From positions 1 to 64,000 of the forward strand of contig NZ_JACTVA010000023.1 of the NCBI RefSeq assembly GCF_014490485.1: 64,000 nucleotides of DNA, written 5' to 3'. Of this stretch, positions 17,864-27,402 are shown in pieces. The notes under the pieces are model-generated. The model was not told where the DNA came from, ran no database searches, and was given only the letters and a program-made list of their open reading frames with translations. The position numbers and the translations under genes are program-made. The first letter of the stretch is position 1. Each line of letters starts with the position of its first letter. This stretch comes from Teichococcus aerophilus (lineage in GTDB: Bacteria; Pseudomonadota; Alphaproteobacteria; Acetobacterales; Acetobacteraceae).

Positions 17864-18514
17864 ATGCGCAGCCTCGGCCCGAATGAAATCTGGTTCATAC
17901 TTCTGGCGGTCCGCTGGACACTTCTGCTCTCCATCGCCGCCTTCGCCGGCGGCACCGTCGGCGGCCTGTTGATCGCGTTGATGCGCACCAGCCGCTTCAA
18001 GGGGCTGCGCTGGGCCGCCATTGCCTACATCAAGCTGTTCCAGGGCACGCCGCTGCTGATGCAGCTGGTCCTGGCCTTCTTTGTCCCCGGTATCTTCGGC
18101 ATCGATGTCGACCCCTGGGGCGCCGCGGCACTCGGCCTTTCCCTGCACGCCAGCGCCTTCCTCGGCGAGATCTGGCGCGGATGCATCGAGGTAGTGCCGA
18201 AGGGGCAGTGGGAGGCCTCCTCCGCCCTCGGCCTGCGCTACTGGAACCAGATGCGCCACATCGTCGTGCCGCAGGCCTTCCGCATCGCCATCCCGCCCAC
18301 GGTCGGCTTCCTTGTGCAGTTGATCAAGGCGACCTCGCTGGCTTCCATCATCGGCTTCGTGGAGCTGACGCGGGCGGCGCAGGTCATCAACAACGCCGTC
18401 TTCCAGCCCTTCACCATCTTCGGGCTGGTGGCGCTCACCTACTTCATCGTCTGCTGGCCGCTCTCGCTCTACAGCCGGCGAATGGAACAAAAACTCGCTC
18501 TCGCGACACGCTGA
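17864..18514 (+). CDS. Polar amino acid ABC transporter permease, second subunit
   Basis: This 216-aa permease is paralogous to the preceding one, with AYIKLFQGTPLLMQLVLAFF and the EAA-like loop GQWEASSALGLRYWNQMRHIVVPQA. Together they should form the heterodimeric channel. I start it at 17864, preceded by GAGGAA; a longer frame overlapping the previous gene is less likely. The binding-protein gene follows after 29 bp. Confidence 0.9.
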   Translation: MRSLGPNEIWFILLAVRWTLLLSIAAFAGGTVGGLLIALMRTSRFKGLRWAAIAYIKLFQGTPLLMQLVLAFFVPGIFGIDVDPWGAAALGLSLHASAFLGEIWRGCIEVVPKGQWEASSALGLRYWNQMRHIVVPQAFRIAIPPTVGFLVQLIKATSLASIIGFVELTRAAQVINNAVFQPFTIFGLVALTYFIVCWPLSLYSRRMEQKLALATR

Positions 18515-18543
18515 GCAGCGCAACACAACGAGGAACACGGACC

Positions 18544-19371
18544 ATGATCCTTTCGCACCCGATCCGCCGCCGCAGCCTGGGCGGCTTGCTGGCCCTGGGC
18601 GGCGCCGCCACCCTGATGCCGGGCCTGACGCGCGCCGCCAAGGCGGCGACGCCGGACGAGATCAAGAAGCGCGGCCACATCATGGTCGGCGTGCTGACGG
18701 ACTATCCGCCCTTCGGCGGCATCGACTCCTCGCAGAACCCTGCCGGCTACGACGTGGATGTCGCCCGGCTGGCGGCGCAGGCGCTGGGTGTCGAGCTGCG
18801 GCTGGTGCCTGTTACCGGCCCCAACCGCATCCCGTTCCTGCTGACCAACAAGGTGGACATGCTGATCGCCACCTTCGGCATCACCGAGGAACGCGCCAAG
18901 CAGGTGCTGTTCTCCAACCCCTACAGCGCGCTGACGACCTACATCCTGGCGCCGAAGTCGCTGGCGATCCGTACGCCGGAGGACCTGAAGGGCATCCGCG
19001 TCGGCGTGGCGCGCGCCAGCACGCAGGACATCGCCGTCTCCGCCATCGCCCCGCGCGAAATACGCCTGATGCGGTTCGATGACGACGCGACCGTCACCCA
19101 GTCCCTGATCTCCGGCCAGACCCAGGCCATCGGCGCCAGCAACACCATCCTGGCGCAGCTGACGGCCAACTACGCCCAGCTGCAGATCGAGCCGAAATTC
19201 ACCCTGCGCGCCCAGGCCAACGGCATGGCCTTCCGCAAGCAGGACGAAGCGCTGCGCGACTGGTCCAACACCTTCATCAAGACCATCACCGACAATGGCG
19301 AGCTGGGTAAGATCCACCAGCGCTGGTTCAACGTCGCCATGGACCCGCTGCCGCCCATGCCGCAGTTCTAA
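18544..19371 (+). CDS. Polar amino acid ABC transporter substrate-binding protein
   Basis: This 275-aa protein is a family 3 periplasmic binding protein. The N-terminus has the arginine-rich, twin-arginine-like leader IRRRSLGGLLALGGAATLMPG, so export may use Tat. The mature part begins near TPDEIKKRGHIMVGVLTDYPPFG and contains NPAGYDVDVARLAAQ, NKVDMLIATFGITEERAKQV and the terminal IHQRWFNVAM typical of the family. It closes the permease operon, and a hairpin at 19383-19406 follows. Ligand identity is open. Confidence 0.9.
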   Translation: MILSHPIRRRSLGGLLALGGAATLMPGLTRAAKAATPDEIKKRGHIMVGVLTDYPPFGGIDSSQNPAGYDVDVARLAAQALGVELRLVPVTGPNRIPFLLTNKVDMLIATFGITEERAKQVLFSNPYSALTTYILAPKSLAIRTPEDLKGIRVGVARASTQDIAVSAIAPREIRLMRFDDDATVTQSLISGQTQAIGASNTILAQLTANYAQLQIEPKFTLRAQANGMAFRKQDEALRDWSNTFIKTITDNGELGKIHQRWFNVAMDPLPPMPQF

Positions 19372-19382
19372 ACTTGCCGCAG

Positions 19383-19406
19383 GATCGAGGGCGCCCGCCC
19401 TCGATC
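19383..19406 (+). terminator. Hairpin terminator after the amino acid ABC operon
   Basis: GATCGAGGGC (19383-19392), loop GCCC, GCCCTCGATC (19397-19406) is a perfect 10-bp stem 11 bases after the binding-protein stop codon. Only two T follow. Confidence 0.55.
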
Positions 19407-19502
19407 TTCGGCGTGGCATCAGCGCCGCGTGCATCCTTAATCTTTACAATCAACAGACTATAGGGCGATCTCTACCCACCTCGTGATCACCCCACGGGTG
19501 GG

Positions 19503-19560
19503 TTTCCAAAGGCCTCAGGCCTTTGGCGGGGAGAGTTTGAGAGGGGCAGCGCCCCTCTCA
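19503..19560. repeat. Double-hairpin repeat, well-preserved copy
   Basis: The first hairpin is CCAAAGGCC-TCA-GGCCTTTGG (19506-19526) and the second is GAGAGGGGC-AGC-GCCCCTCTC (19539-19559), both perfect. The second hairpin contains the stop codon of the ROK gene (19558-19560). It is the same repeat as at 14845-14904 and resembles a REP-like intergenic unit that may also end transcription. Confidence 0.8.
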
Positions 19561-20817
19561 ATCCGCTGACGGCGCGGTCGTATCCTCGCCCGAAGGGCCC
19601 TGACCCGGACCGCGCAGCATGTGCTCCAGTGCCCGCACCATCAATGGCCCTGCCGCGCCGGCAATGCCACGTGCGGCCGGCATCGGCTCGTTGCACAGCA
19701 CTGGCATGGGCAGGCCGCTGATGGAGCCCGCCGCGCGGAACAGCGCTTCCACATGCGCCCACAACGCCGCGTTGGCCAATAGCGGGCTGTTGATGACGAT
19801 GCGGGCGGGAAACAGGATCAGGCTGAGATTGGCCATGGCCCGCACCATGTGGTGCGCGGCAACGCGGATGTCCGGCAAGGCCAGGAGGTCGAGGCGAGGC
19901 AGTTGCAGCAGCAATTCGTCCTCATCCTCGCTCAACTCCGGCCAGCGATGCCGCAACGCGGGCAGCATGGCCCATAGCGCCGCCGAGGTTTCCAGGCAGC
20001 CAGAGCGCCCGCAATCGCACCGCCGCTCCTCCAGCCCTTCGAGGCGCCAGTGGCCGATCTCGCCGAACGGCCCGGCGCCGACGCCGAACGGCTCACCGCC
20101 CTTGCCATAGGCCATGCCGATGCCCCAGCCCCAGTGCAGCAGCACCACAGCCTCCGCATAGGCAGCCGGATCAGCCAAGGCGCGGCTGCGGAACTCGGCA
20201 TCCAGCTGCCGCACCACGTCGACAGGGCCGGCCACCGGGGCGATGGCCGCTGCGATGTCGAAATCGCGCATGCGCGGCCAGCGGGAGGCGATCAGCCAGC
20301 GCGGCCCGTCAACGATGCCGGAGACGGAGGCTACCGTGCCGGCATGCAGCATCCCGGGTGGTGCCTGCGCCGCCAAGCGGCCTGCCAGCCCGGCCAGCGC
20401 CGCGCCGATCGCCTCGTTATCCGCGTCCTGTGAAACCGGCAGCATTTCCCGCGCCACCACCGAACCGTCCAGCCCCAGCAGCACGCCGATGAAGGCACGG
20501 CTAGCCGCGTGGATAACGGAGACGCCCAACCGATGCGGGTTGAGCGCCAGCGTGGCGGCAGGCCGGCCACGCCCCTGCTTTTCCCCCGAGGCCTCGACCA
20601 GCAGCCGCCGCTCCAGCAACGCCGCCACGGCGCGGGACGCGGTGGTGGAGCGCAGGCCCAGCCGTTCGACCAACTCGGGGCGGGAACGGACTCCGGCCGC
20701 GACCATCCGCAGCACCCGTGCGCGGTCCCTCTCGGGCGCTTCCGAGAAATGAGCCTCATCTGGCATGGCCAGTAGCGCCAGGGCCTGTTCCAACGGCGGG
20801 GTATTTATGAACGGCAT
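19558..20817 (-). CDS. ROK-family transcriptional regulator (NagC-like)
   Basis: This 419-aa protein has an N-terminal winged helix (about residues 30-90, RSRPELVERLGLRSTTASRAVAALLERR) and a ROK sugar-binding domain. The zinc-binding signature is complete: H256 in FGEIGH, then CDCGRSGCLE with C267, C269 and C274. It diverges from nagB by 95 bp, so it probably represses amino-sugar genes, as NagC and Mlc do. The final codon and stop lie inside a repeat hairpin. The extended acidic loop around LSEDEDELLLQL is not typical and may be lineage-specific. Confidence 0.9.
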   Translation of the reverse strand: MPFINTPPLEQALALLAMPDEAHFSEAPERDRARVLRMVAAGVRSRPELVERLGLRSTTASRAVAALLERRLLVEASGEKQGRGRPAATLALNPHRLGVSVIHAASRAFIGVLLGLDGSVVAREMLPVSQDADNEAIGAALAGLAGRLAAQAPPGMLHAGTVASVSGIVDGPRWLIASRWPRMRDFDIAAAIAPVAGPVDVVRQLDAEFRSRALADPAAYAEAVVLLHWGWGIGMAYGKGGEPFGVGAGPFGEIGHWRLEGLEERRCDCGRSGCLETSAALWAMLPALRHRWPELSEDEDELLLQLPRLDLLALPDIRVAAHHMVRAMANLSLILFPARIVINSPLLANAALWAHVEALFRAAGSISGLPMPVLCNEPMPAARGIAGAAGPLMVRALEHMLRGPGQGPSGEDTTAPSAD

Positions 20818-20838
20818 CTTTCAGAATCACGTTGCAAC
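20818..20838. promoter_or_regulatory. Motif shared with two other promoters (TTTCAGAAT..CGTTGC)
   Basis: TTTCAGAAT, then CA, then CGTTGC directly precedes the ROK start codon. It matches the 43692-43712 motif at most positions. It also overlaps the perfect palindrome CGTTGCAACG (20830-20839), so it may instead be the ROK operator. Confidence 0.35.
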
Positions 20839-20912
20839 GAATGCGAAAGAGTTGTGTAGGATGCGGAAACGCCTGCGACAGACGGCGGCTGGGTATAGGA
20901 TAGGTCTATAGC

Positions 20913-21668
20913 ATGATTGATGTTCGGATAACGGCTGATGCAGCCAGCATGGGCGCTGCCGCTGCCGCCCTGGGGGCGGAGGCCATCCGCGATGCGATCG
21001 CCACCCATGGCGAGGCGTGCATCATCGTCGCCACGGGTGCCAGCCAGTTCACCGTCCTGCAGAACCTGGTGGCTCAGCCGGATATCGACTGGAGCTGCGT
21101 GACCGCCTTCCACCTGGATGAGTATGTCGGCCTGCCGGAGAGCCACCCGGCCAGTTTCCGCCGCTATCTGCGGGAGCGCTTCCTGGCGCCGCTGCACAAC
21201 GCGCCCCGCTTCATCGACGTGGACGGCACGGCGCCTGACCCGGTGGCGGAGACGCGGCGGCTGGGTGCGCTGATCGCGGAGCGGCGCATCGACCTGTGCT
21301 TCGCCGGCATTGGGGAGAACTGCCACTTGGCCTTTAACGACCCCCCGGCCGATTTCGACGCGACCGAGCCCTATATCGTGGTGGAGCTGGATGAAGCCTG
21401 CCGCCGCCAGCAGCACGGCGAGGGTTGGTTCGAGAGCCTGGAGGCGGTGCCACGCCAGGCGATTTCAATGAGCATCCCGCAGATCCTGCGCAGCCGCCGC
21501 ATCATCCTCTCCGTGCCGGACCAGCGGAAAGCCGCCGCCGTGCGCGATGCGCTGGAGGGGCCGGTGACCCCACTGCACCCTGCCTCCGTGCTGCAGGGGC
21601 ACGCCGATACCGTGCTGTTCCTCGACCCGCCCGCTGCATCCCTGCTGCGCGGGACGCAAGCGGCATGA
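20913..21668 (+). CDS. nagB: Glucosamine-6-phosphate deaminase
   Basis: The predicted reaction is glucosamine-6-phosphate to fructose-6-phosphate plus ammonia. The 251-aa protein shows [12 protein letters not shown] (phosphate loop), FHLDEYVG (D69, E70) and [13 protein letters not shown]. The last motif belongs to the GENGH subgroup of NagB-like proteins; relative to E. coli NagB the triad positions D141 and E148 read N and D, while the histidine is kept. It is translationally coupled to nagA (ATGA overlap at 21665-21668) and divergent from a ROK regulator, which supports the amino-sugar role. A related deaminase specificity remains possible. Confidence 0.85.
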   Translation: MIDVRITADAASMGAAAAALGAEAIRDAIATHGEACIIVATGASQFTVLQNLVAQPDIDWSCVTAFHLDEYVGLPESHPASFRRYLRERFLAPLHNAPRFIDVDGTAPDPVAETRRLGALIAERRIDLCFAGIGENCHLAFNDPPADFDATEPYIVVELDEACRRQQHGEGWFESLEAVPRQAISMSIPQILRSRRIILSVPDQRKAAAVRDALEGPVTPLHPASVLQGHADTVLFLDPPAASLLRGTQAA

Positions 21669-22735
21669 AGTCGGCCGGCCTGGTCGATCTGCAGGTCAAC
21701 GGCTTCGCGGGCGTCGACTTCAATGCCGGGGATACACCCGGTGCCTTTGCCGGCGGGTGCATGGAACAGGCGCTGGAGGCCATATTGGCCACCGGCGTCA
21801 CAACCCTGCTGCCCACCGTGATCACCGCCACGCCGGACCAGCTGGAAGCGCGGCTGGTGGCGCTGGACGCCGCCCTGGCCGCCACGCCGTTGGGCGCGCT
21901 GATGTGCCCGGGCTTCCACCTGGAAGGCCCGTTCCTCAACCCGGCCAGCGGCTATGCCGGCTGCCATCCCGCCGAAGCCATGACCACGCCGGATTACGCG
22001 CTGGTGGAACGGCTGGAGCGCCGGCTCAGCCGCCCGATCCTGCTGCTGACCCTGGCGCCGGAACTGCCGGGGGCGCAGGAGTGCATCCGCCGCGCCAAGG
22101 CCGCCGGCAAGCTGGTGGCCATCGGCCACAGCGCAGCCAATTTCGCCCAGATCGCCGAGGCAGCGACGAACGGTGCCCGCCTTTCCACCCATCTCGGCAA
22201 CGGACTGCCGCAGATCCTGCACAAGCTGGATAATGCCATCTTCGCCCAGTTGGCGGAGGACCGGCTGGCCGCCGGGCTGATTGCCGATGGCATCCATCTG
22301 CACCCCGCCGCGCTGAAGGTGCTGATCCGCGCCAAGGGCAAGGGCGCGCTGCTGGTGACGGACGCGGTGGCCGCCGCCGCCGCACCGCCCGGCCGCTATC
22401 CGTTCGCCGGCATGGTGGTGGAACGCGTAGCCGACGGCACAGTACGGCTGCCGGACGGCATCACCCTTGCCGGCTCCTCGCTGTGCCTGGATACAGCGGT
22501 GCGCAACCTCGTTGCCTGGAACATCGCCGATGCGGCCCTGGCGCTGGAAATGGCCTCCACCCGCCCCGCCGCCCTGCTGGCCCCTGCCCTGGCAGCCCAC
22601 GGCCTCAGCCTTCCCAGCGCCGAGTTGCAGTGGTCGGACAGCCTGGCCCTGCGCCAGCTCCGGCTGGGCCCGCTGGTGCGTGACTACGCCGCCACCTTCA
22701 ACGCCCCTCGCATGGAGAATGATCATGCCGTTTGA
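21665..22735 (+). CDS. nagA: N-acetylglucosamine-6-phosphate deacetylase, short form
   Basis: The enzyme deacetylates GlcNAc-6-phosphate before NagB acts. The 356-aa sequence keeps the catalytic core: DLQVNGFAG at the barrel entry, HLEGPFLN (metal glutamate), [23 protein letters not shown] and the proton-accepting aspartate in LLVTDAV. It begins only about 7 residues before DLQVNG, where E. coli NagA has roughly 50 residues of beta-sandwich, and it lacks the usual C-terminal GxIAPGxxADL strand block. So it looks like a barrel-only enzyme. No upstream in-frame sequence restores the missing part. Overlaps both neighbours, so it is co-translated with nagB and the binding-protein gene. Confidence 0.85.
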   Translation: MKSAGLVDLQVNGFAGVDFNAGDTPGAFAGGCMEQALEAILATGVTTLLPTVITATPDQLEARLVALDAALAATPLGALMCPGFHLEGPFLNPASGYAGCHPAEAMTTPDYALVERLERRLSRPILLLTLAPELPGAQECIRRAKAAGKLVAIGHSAANFAQIAEAATNGARLSTHLGNGLPQILHKLDNAIFAQLAEDRLAAGLIADGIHLHPAALKVLIRAKGKGALLVTDAVAAAAAPPGRYPFAGMVVERVADGTVRLPDGITLAGSSLCLDTAVRNLVAWNIADAALALEMASTRPAALLAPALAAHGLSLPSAELQWSDSLALRQLRLGPLVRDYAATFNAPRMENDHAV

Positions 22736-23912
22736 CCGGATCTCGCTGAACCGTCGCGCCGTGATGGGCGGGCTGGCTGCCGCGGCGCTGGGGGGGACCG
22801 CCGCGCGCGCGGCGATGCCCGCCATGCCCACCGCACCCGTCACGCTCAACCTGATGGATGTGGGCGGCGCGTTGGCACTGATGCAGCAGGCCTTCGAGGA
22901 TTACCGCACGGCCAACCCGCAGCTCCTCTCCCGCATCAACTTCGTCAAGGCGCCGGCGCCGGAGCTGGCGGGCAAGCTACGCGCCCAGCAGCGGGCCAAC
23001 CGCGCCGATATCGACCTGGTGCTGACCGGCAGCGACGGCCTGGCCGCTGGCCTGAACTTCGACCTGTGGCAGCGCATCATGCCGGACTACGCCGAGAAAT
23101 TCCCCAACATCGAGGCGAACTACGAACCGGCCGCGCTGGCGCTGCACAACGCCCAGGGCCAGGGCTTCGGCGTGGTGATGAACTATTACCCCTCCGGCCC
23201 CCTGCTGGAATACGCGCCGGACCGCGTGCCGCAGGCGCCCGGCAGCGCCGAGGACCTGCTGGAATGGGCCCGTGCCCACCCCAACCGCTTCATGTACGCC
23301 CGGCCCAGCAATTCCGGCCCCGGCCGCACCTTCATGATGGGCCTGCCCTACATCCTGGGCGATGCCGACCCGCGCGACCCGGTGAAGGGCTGGGACAAGA
23401 CCTGGGCCTATCTGGAAGAACTCGGCAAATACATCGAGTACTACCCGGCAGGCACCGGCGCGACGATGAAGGAATTCGGCCAGGGCACGCGGGACATCAT
23501 CGTCACCACCACCGGCTGGGACATCAACCCGCGTGCCCTGGGCATCGTGCCGAAGGATGCGCGCATCGCCACGCTGCGGAACTTCCGCTGGATCTCGGAC
23601 GCCTTCTTCATGTGCGTGCCGAAGGGCCTGCCGGAGGAACGCCTGGCGGTGGTGCTGGACATCATGGCCTTCGTGCTACAACCGAAGATGCAGGCTTATT
23701 CCTACGACGAAGGCTACCTCTACCCCGGCCCGGCAGTGCGGAACGTCCCGCTCTCCCTCGCGCCGCAGCGCAGCCAGGACGTCATCGCCGAATTCGGCCG
23801 GCCGGAATACGCCGCGCTGATCGCCGACAACCCGATCGAACTGCCGTTGAAGCCCGACCAGATGGTGCTGGCCTTCCGCCAGTGGGACGAACGCGTCGGC
23901 GCCAAGAAGTAA
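22725..23912 (+). CDS. ABC transporter extracellular solute-binding protein
   Basis: This 395-aa exported protein has a twin-arginine-like leader (LNRRAVMGGLAAAALGG) and a family 1-like binding-protein fold (FEDYRTANPQLLSRINFVKA, GFGVVMNYYPSGPLLEYAP, WDINPRALGIVPKDA, YDEGYLYPGPAVRNVPL). The start at 22725 lies 11 bp inside nagA and has GGAG at 22714-22717. The nagBA context suggests an amino sugar or oligosaccharide cargo, but the sequence is equally compatible with polyamine-like or carboxylate ligands. No permease or ATPase gene follows; an inverted-repeat element does. Confidence 0.85.
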   Translation: MPFDRISLNRRAVMGGLAAAALGGTAARAAMPAMPTAPVTLNLMDVGGALALMQQAFEDYRTANPQLLSRINFVKAPAPELAGKLRAQQRANRADIDLVLTGSDGLAAGLNFDLWQRIMPDYAEKFPNIEANYEPAALALHNAQGQGFGVVMNYYPSGPLLEYAPDRVPQAPGSAEDLLEWARAHPNRFMYARPSNSGPGRTFMMGLPYILGDADPRDPVKGWDKTWAYLEELGKYIEYYPAGTGATMKEFGQGTRDIIVTTTGWDINPRALGIVPKDARIATLRNFRWISDAFFMCVPKGLPEERLAVVLDIMAFVLQPKMQAYSYDEGYLYPGPAVRNVPLSLAPQRSQDVIAEFGRPEYAALIADNPIELPLKPDQMVLAFRQWDERVGAKK

Positions 23913-23980
23913 GGCCACTCGGTTTCCGGCTTGGTGTTGCGAGGCTCTCATTTCTTCGGAGCCTTGCCTTCTTGGGAAGA

Positions 23981-24218
23981 GAAGGCCGGGGAAGGAATTC
24001 CCCGGGCCCCTTCTTTTTCGAGTTATTCTGGTGTGGCCGTCGAATCGATGGCCTTGAGGGACGGCTGGGTGCGCCGGAGGTCCTAGACCTCCGGCGAATG
24101 ACGGTTCAGCCCTGTTGGACCATTTCAAATATCATCAAAGCGCCCGCTCTCAGTCCTGCAGCGCCACGCCAAACTTGCAGAAAAAAGAAGGGGTCCGGGG
24201 AATACTTTCCCCGGCCTT
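23981..24218. repeat. Inverted-repeat element, copy 3 (full length)
   Basis: Both arms are intact (23981-24020 and about 24178-24218). The interior has a perfect hairpin GCCGGAGGTC-CTA-GACCTCCGGC (within 24070-24102) and aligns over nearly its whole length with copy 6 at 48321-48566, including CCGCTCTCAGTCCTG and CGCCAAACTTGCAGAAAAAA. It fills most of the 338-bp gap between two convergent genes; nothing else is seen there. Confidence 0.85.
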
Positions 24219-24250
24219 TACCCCTCCCACCCCGCGAGCATCGGCCCGCG

Positions 24251-25747
24251 TCAGGCCGTGAACTCCGCCGGCCCGCCATACGGGTAGTAGTCGCCCAGCC
24301 GGAGGTTCTCGTAGCGCAGCCCATCCAGTCGCACCGTGCCCAGGAAGGGCTCGTCCGGCTCCACCAGCAGGATGGTTGGCGCGAAGCCGCTGTCGTCGAA
24401 ACCGCGGCGGAAATGCACGCGGGACTTGATGGCAATGACATCGAACTCATCGGGCGTGAAGCCGAGTGCCCAGAGCTCGGAAGTCTCGATGATCTGCGCC
24501 AGGTAGGGACTGAGCACCAGGATGTTGCCGTCACCGAAGCGGATGCAGGCCCAGCTCTGCCCGCCGCCCATGGCGCGCGCGGTGGTGCTGGGCACGATGG
24601 CGTGCACGGTGCCGGTGATGCGTACCGGCGCGCCGGCGGATTCATCGGCCAGGCCGCCAATCTCCATGTCGAAGGCATCGCCCGGCTGGGCGCCTTGCGC
24701 CACCAGGGCTTCCAGCGCCTTCGGGTCCGCCACGGTGCAGACCAGCGTGCGGCGCAGCTTCTGCTCCAGGATCTCGCGCAGCAGCCAGGTGGCGAAGCCG
24801 GACCGGTCGCTATGGTCGGCCAGGACGACGGGCGTACGTCCCTCCTCCACCGCCTGGCGGGCCAGCGCCACCCCGGCACCGATGCGGTGGATCTGCGCCG
24901 CGCCAAGCAGCTCCGCGCGACGGCGCCAGATGGTCATGGCCATGTCGCTGGCGACGGCCTCGGCCAGCTCCGGCTTGCCGTTGGTCAGCACCTGCACGGC
25001 CATGCCGGCATCGGGCACGTCGCTCCAGGGAAAGCCGAAATACACGTTCACGAACAGGTCGGGCTCCCGCGCCTCCCAGGTCAGCGCGCGCTGGATCAGG
25101 TCGGACCAGGGCGAAGCGCCGATCCATTGCAGCACGGTGGGGGAGATGACGGGCACCTTGCGCGTGACATGCGCCGGCTTGAAGTCACCGCGGATGGTGC
25201 GCACCAGCATGCGCGCGGCGCGCTGGCCTTGCAGGTGCATGTCGTAATGCGGGTAGTACTTCACCGCGAAGGCCATGTCGGCGTGGCGGAGGAACTCTTC
25301 GTCCTCATTGCCATGCGGGTCGAAGGTGGCGGCGATGGGAATGCCGGTCCCAACGACGTCCCGCACGCGCCGGGCGATGTCGGCTTCCGGGCGCATCACG
25401 CCGCGCACCGCCATGGCGCCGTGTAACGCAAGATAGATGCCGTCGAACGGCCCTTCCCGCCGCAGCCCTTCCAGCATGGTGCCGAGCAGGGTCTCGTACG
25501 CCTCCTGCGTTACCCAGCCGGAACCGGAGCCGGTCTTGGGCCAGAGCGGCGACTCGATGCCGACGAGTTCGACGCCGTCGAATTCCCGCGCCACCTGCAC
25601 GAAGCCGCCAATATAGCCCTTGGGGTCGCTGGCCAGCAGGGCCTCGCCAGCGGCAGGCGAGCCAGGATAACGGAAGTCCTCGAGCGTCGTGTCGTAGGAC
25701 AGGAACGTCACCGTCTCGTGCATGAATTGCAGTACCGCGATCCGCAT
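24251..25747 (-). CDS. M81 family metallopeptidase (MlrC-like)
   Basis: This 498-aa protein is of the microcystinase C (MlrC) family, putative zinc enzymes that cleave small linear peptides. The family pattern is clear: MRIAVLQFMHETVTF at the start, DGIYLALHGAM, AATFDPHGNEDEEF, AVKYYPHYDMHLQGQRA, VVLADHSDRSGFATW and the C-terminal VIAIKSRVHFRRGF. Conserved histidines and aspartates for metal binding are present. GGGAG precedes the chosen ATG at 25747. It is a single gene with no export signal. In heterotrophic alphaproteobacteria, members usually sit near peptide transporters; here peptide binding-protein and GGT genes are a few kb away. Confidence 0.9.
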   Translation of the reverse strand: MRIAVLQFMHETVTFLSYDTTLEDFRYPGSPAAGEALLASDPKGYIGGFVQVAREFDGVELVGIESPLWPKTGSGSGWVTQEAYETLLGTMLEGLRREGPFDGIYLALHGAMAVRGVMRPEADIARRVRDVVGTGIPIAATFDPHGNEDEEFLRHADMAFAVKYYPHYDMHLQGQRAARMLVRTIRGDFKPAHVTRKVPVISPTVLQWIGASPWSDLIQRALTWEAREPDLFVNVYFGFPWSDVPDAGMAVQVLTNGKPELAEAVASDMAMTIWRRRAELLGAAQIHRIGAGVALARQAVEEGRTPVVLADHSDRSGFATWLLREILEQKLRRTLVCTVADPKALEALVAQGAQPGDAFDMEIGGLADESAGAPVRITGTVHAIVPSTTARAMGGGQSWACIRFGDGNILVLSPYLAQIIETSELWALGFTPDEFDVIAIKSRVHFRRGFDDSGFAPTILLVEPDEPFLGTVRLDGLRYENLRLGDYYPYGGPAEFTA

Positions 25748-25836
25748 CACTACTCCCTCGTGCCGCTGCGAGGCGTGAGCATAGACCCGCGGTAGGGCTA
25801 CGGCGACCCGGTGTGGCATTCTTTGGAGCGGCGGAG

Positions 25837-25880
25837 GAAGGCCGGGGAAGGAATTCCCCGGACCCCATCTTTTTTCTACG
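25837..25880. repeat. Inverted-repeat element, solitary left arm (copy 4)
   Basis: This is the intact arm CCGGGGAAGGAATTCCCCGG, then ACCCCATCTTTTTT. Sequence after it (to about 25970) still resembles the element interior, with a degenerate central hairpin near 25947-25975. No right arm is present before the next gene. The copy is truncated, apparently where the IS-like remnant begins. The whole 25748-26196 gap (449 bp) holds only this arm, the interior remnant and the IS-like fragment. Confidence 0.7.
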
Positions 25881-25984
25881 AGTTAGGGTTTGGGTGGGGC
25901 GAGTAAGGCGGCGGCTGAGCGATGGTCAGCGTAAAGCGGGTTCGCTGCTACGGAGGTTTGAGGCCTCACCGGCCCTGGCCCGAC

Positions 25985-26160
25985 GTCCGGCCAAGCGAAG
26001 CTCCGTCGAAGCCGATAAAGGATATCGAACAAGCCAGGAGTTTTGCGCACGTCGCAAAACCCAGAGGCGAGCCAACAGTGGAACCTCGCCGCAACCGGCA
26101 GGAGCCAGAACGAAAAGATGCCAGGAGGAACCGTTCCCTCCTGGCAGCCTTGCCGTCAAC
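25985..26160 (+). pseudogene. Possible decayed IS5-family transposase fragment
   Basis: One frame reads ADKGYRTS at 26011-26034. A second frame, shifted by one, reads EPRRNRQEPERKD at about 26081-26119. In IS5/IS427-type transposases an ADKGYD motif is followed some 20-25 residues later by a P-(R/K)-R-N-R-x-x-P-x-x-x-D block, which is the spacing seen here after one frameshift. No other transposase domain, terminal repeat or complete frame is seen. It lies between the M81 and OYE genes, next to the broken repeat arm. The call rests on motif spacing only. Confidence 0.4.
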
Positions 26161-26196
26161 CGCCGTCAGGCAGGAACAAAAGCCCCGCCCCAGGCT

Positions 26197-27297
<1,101 letters not shown>

Positions 27298-27402
27298 GCG
27301 ATATCCTGGTAGCGAAAATGGGGAGGCCGATTTCTAGATCAGCCGTTATAAAAATGGGTAAGGGCTATCGCCAAGCCTGTCAAGAATTCTATATTGTCTG
27401 GT

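Noticed and set aside
20913-21668. nagB as a pseudogene because two catalytic positions differ from E. coli
   Set aside because: The GEN-H-FND loop is common in an intact NagB-like subgroup, the frame is complete and it is coupled to nagA.
23066-25426. A 786-codon plus-strand frame
   Set aside because: It runs through the 3' half of a binding-protein gene, an inverted-repeat element and antisense through the M81 peptidase gene, so it cannot be a real protein.
27298-27402. A TTGACA hexamer on the minus strand as the old yellow enzyme promoter
   Set aside because: No acceptable -10 lies 16-18 bp away, so the assignment was not supportable.
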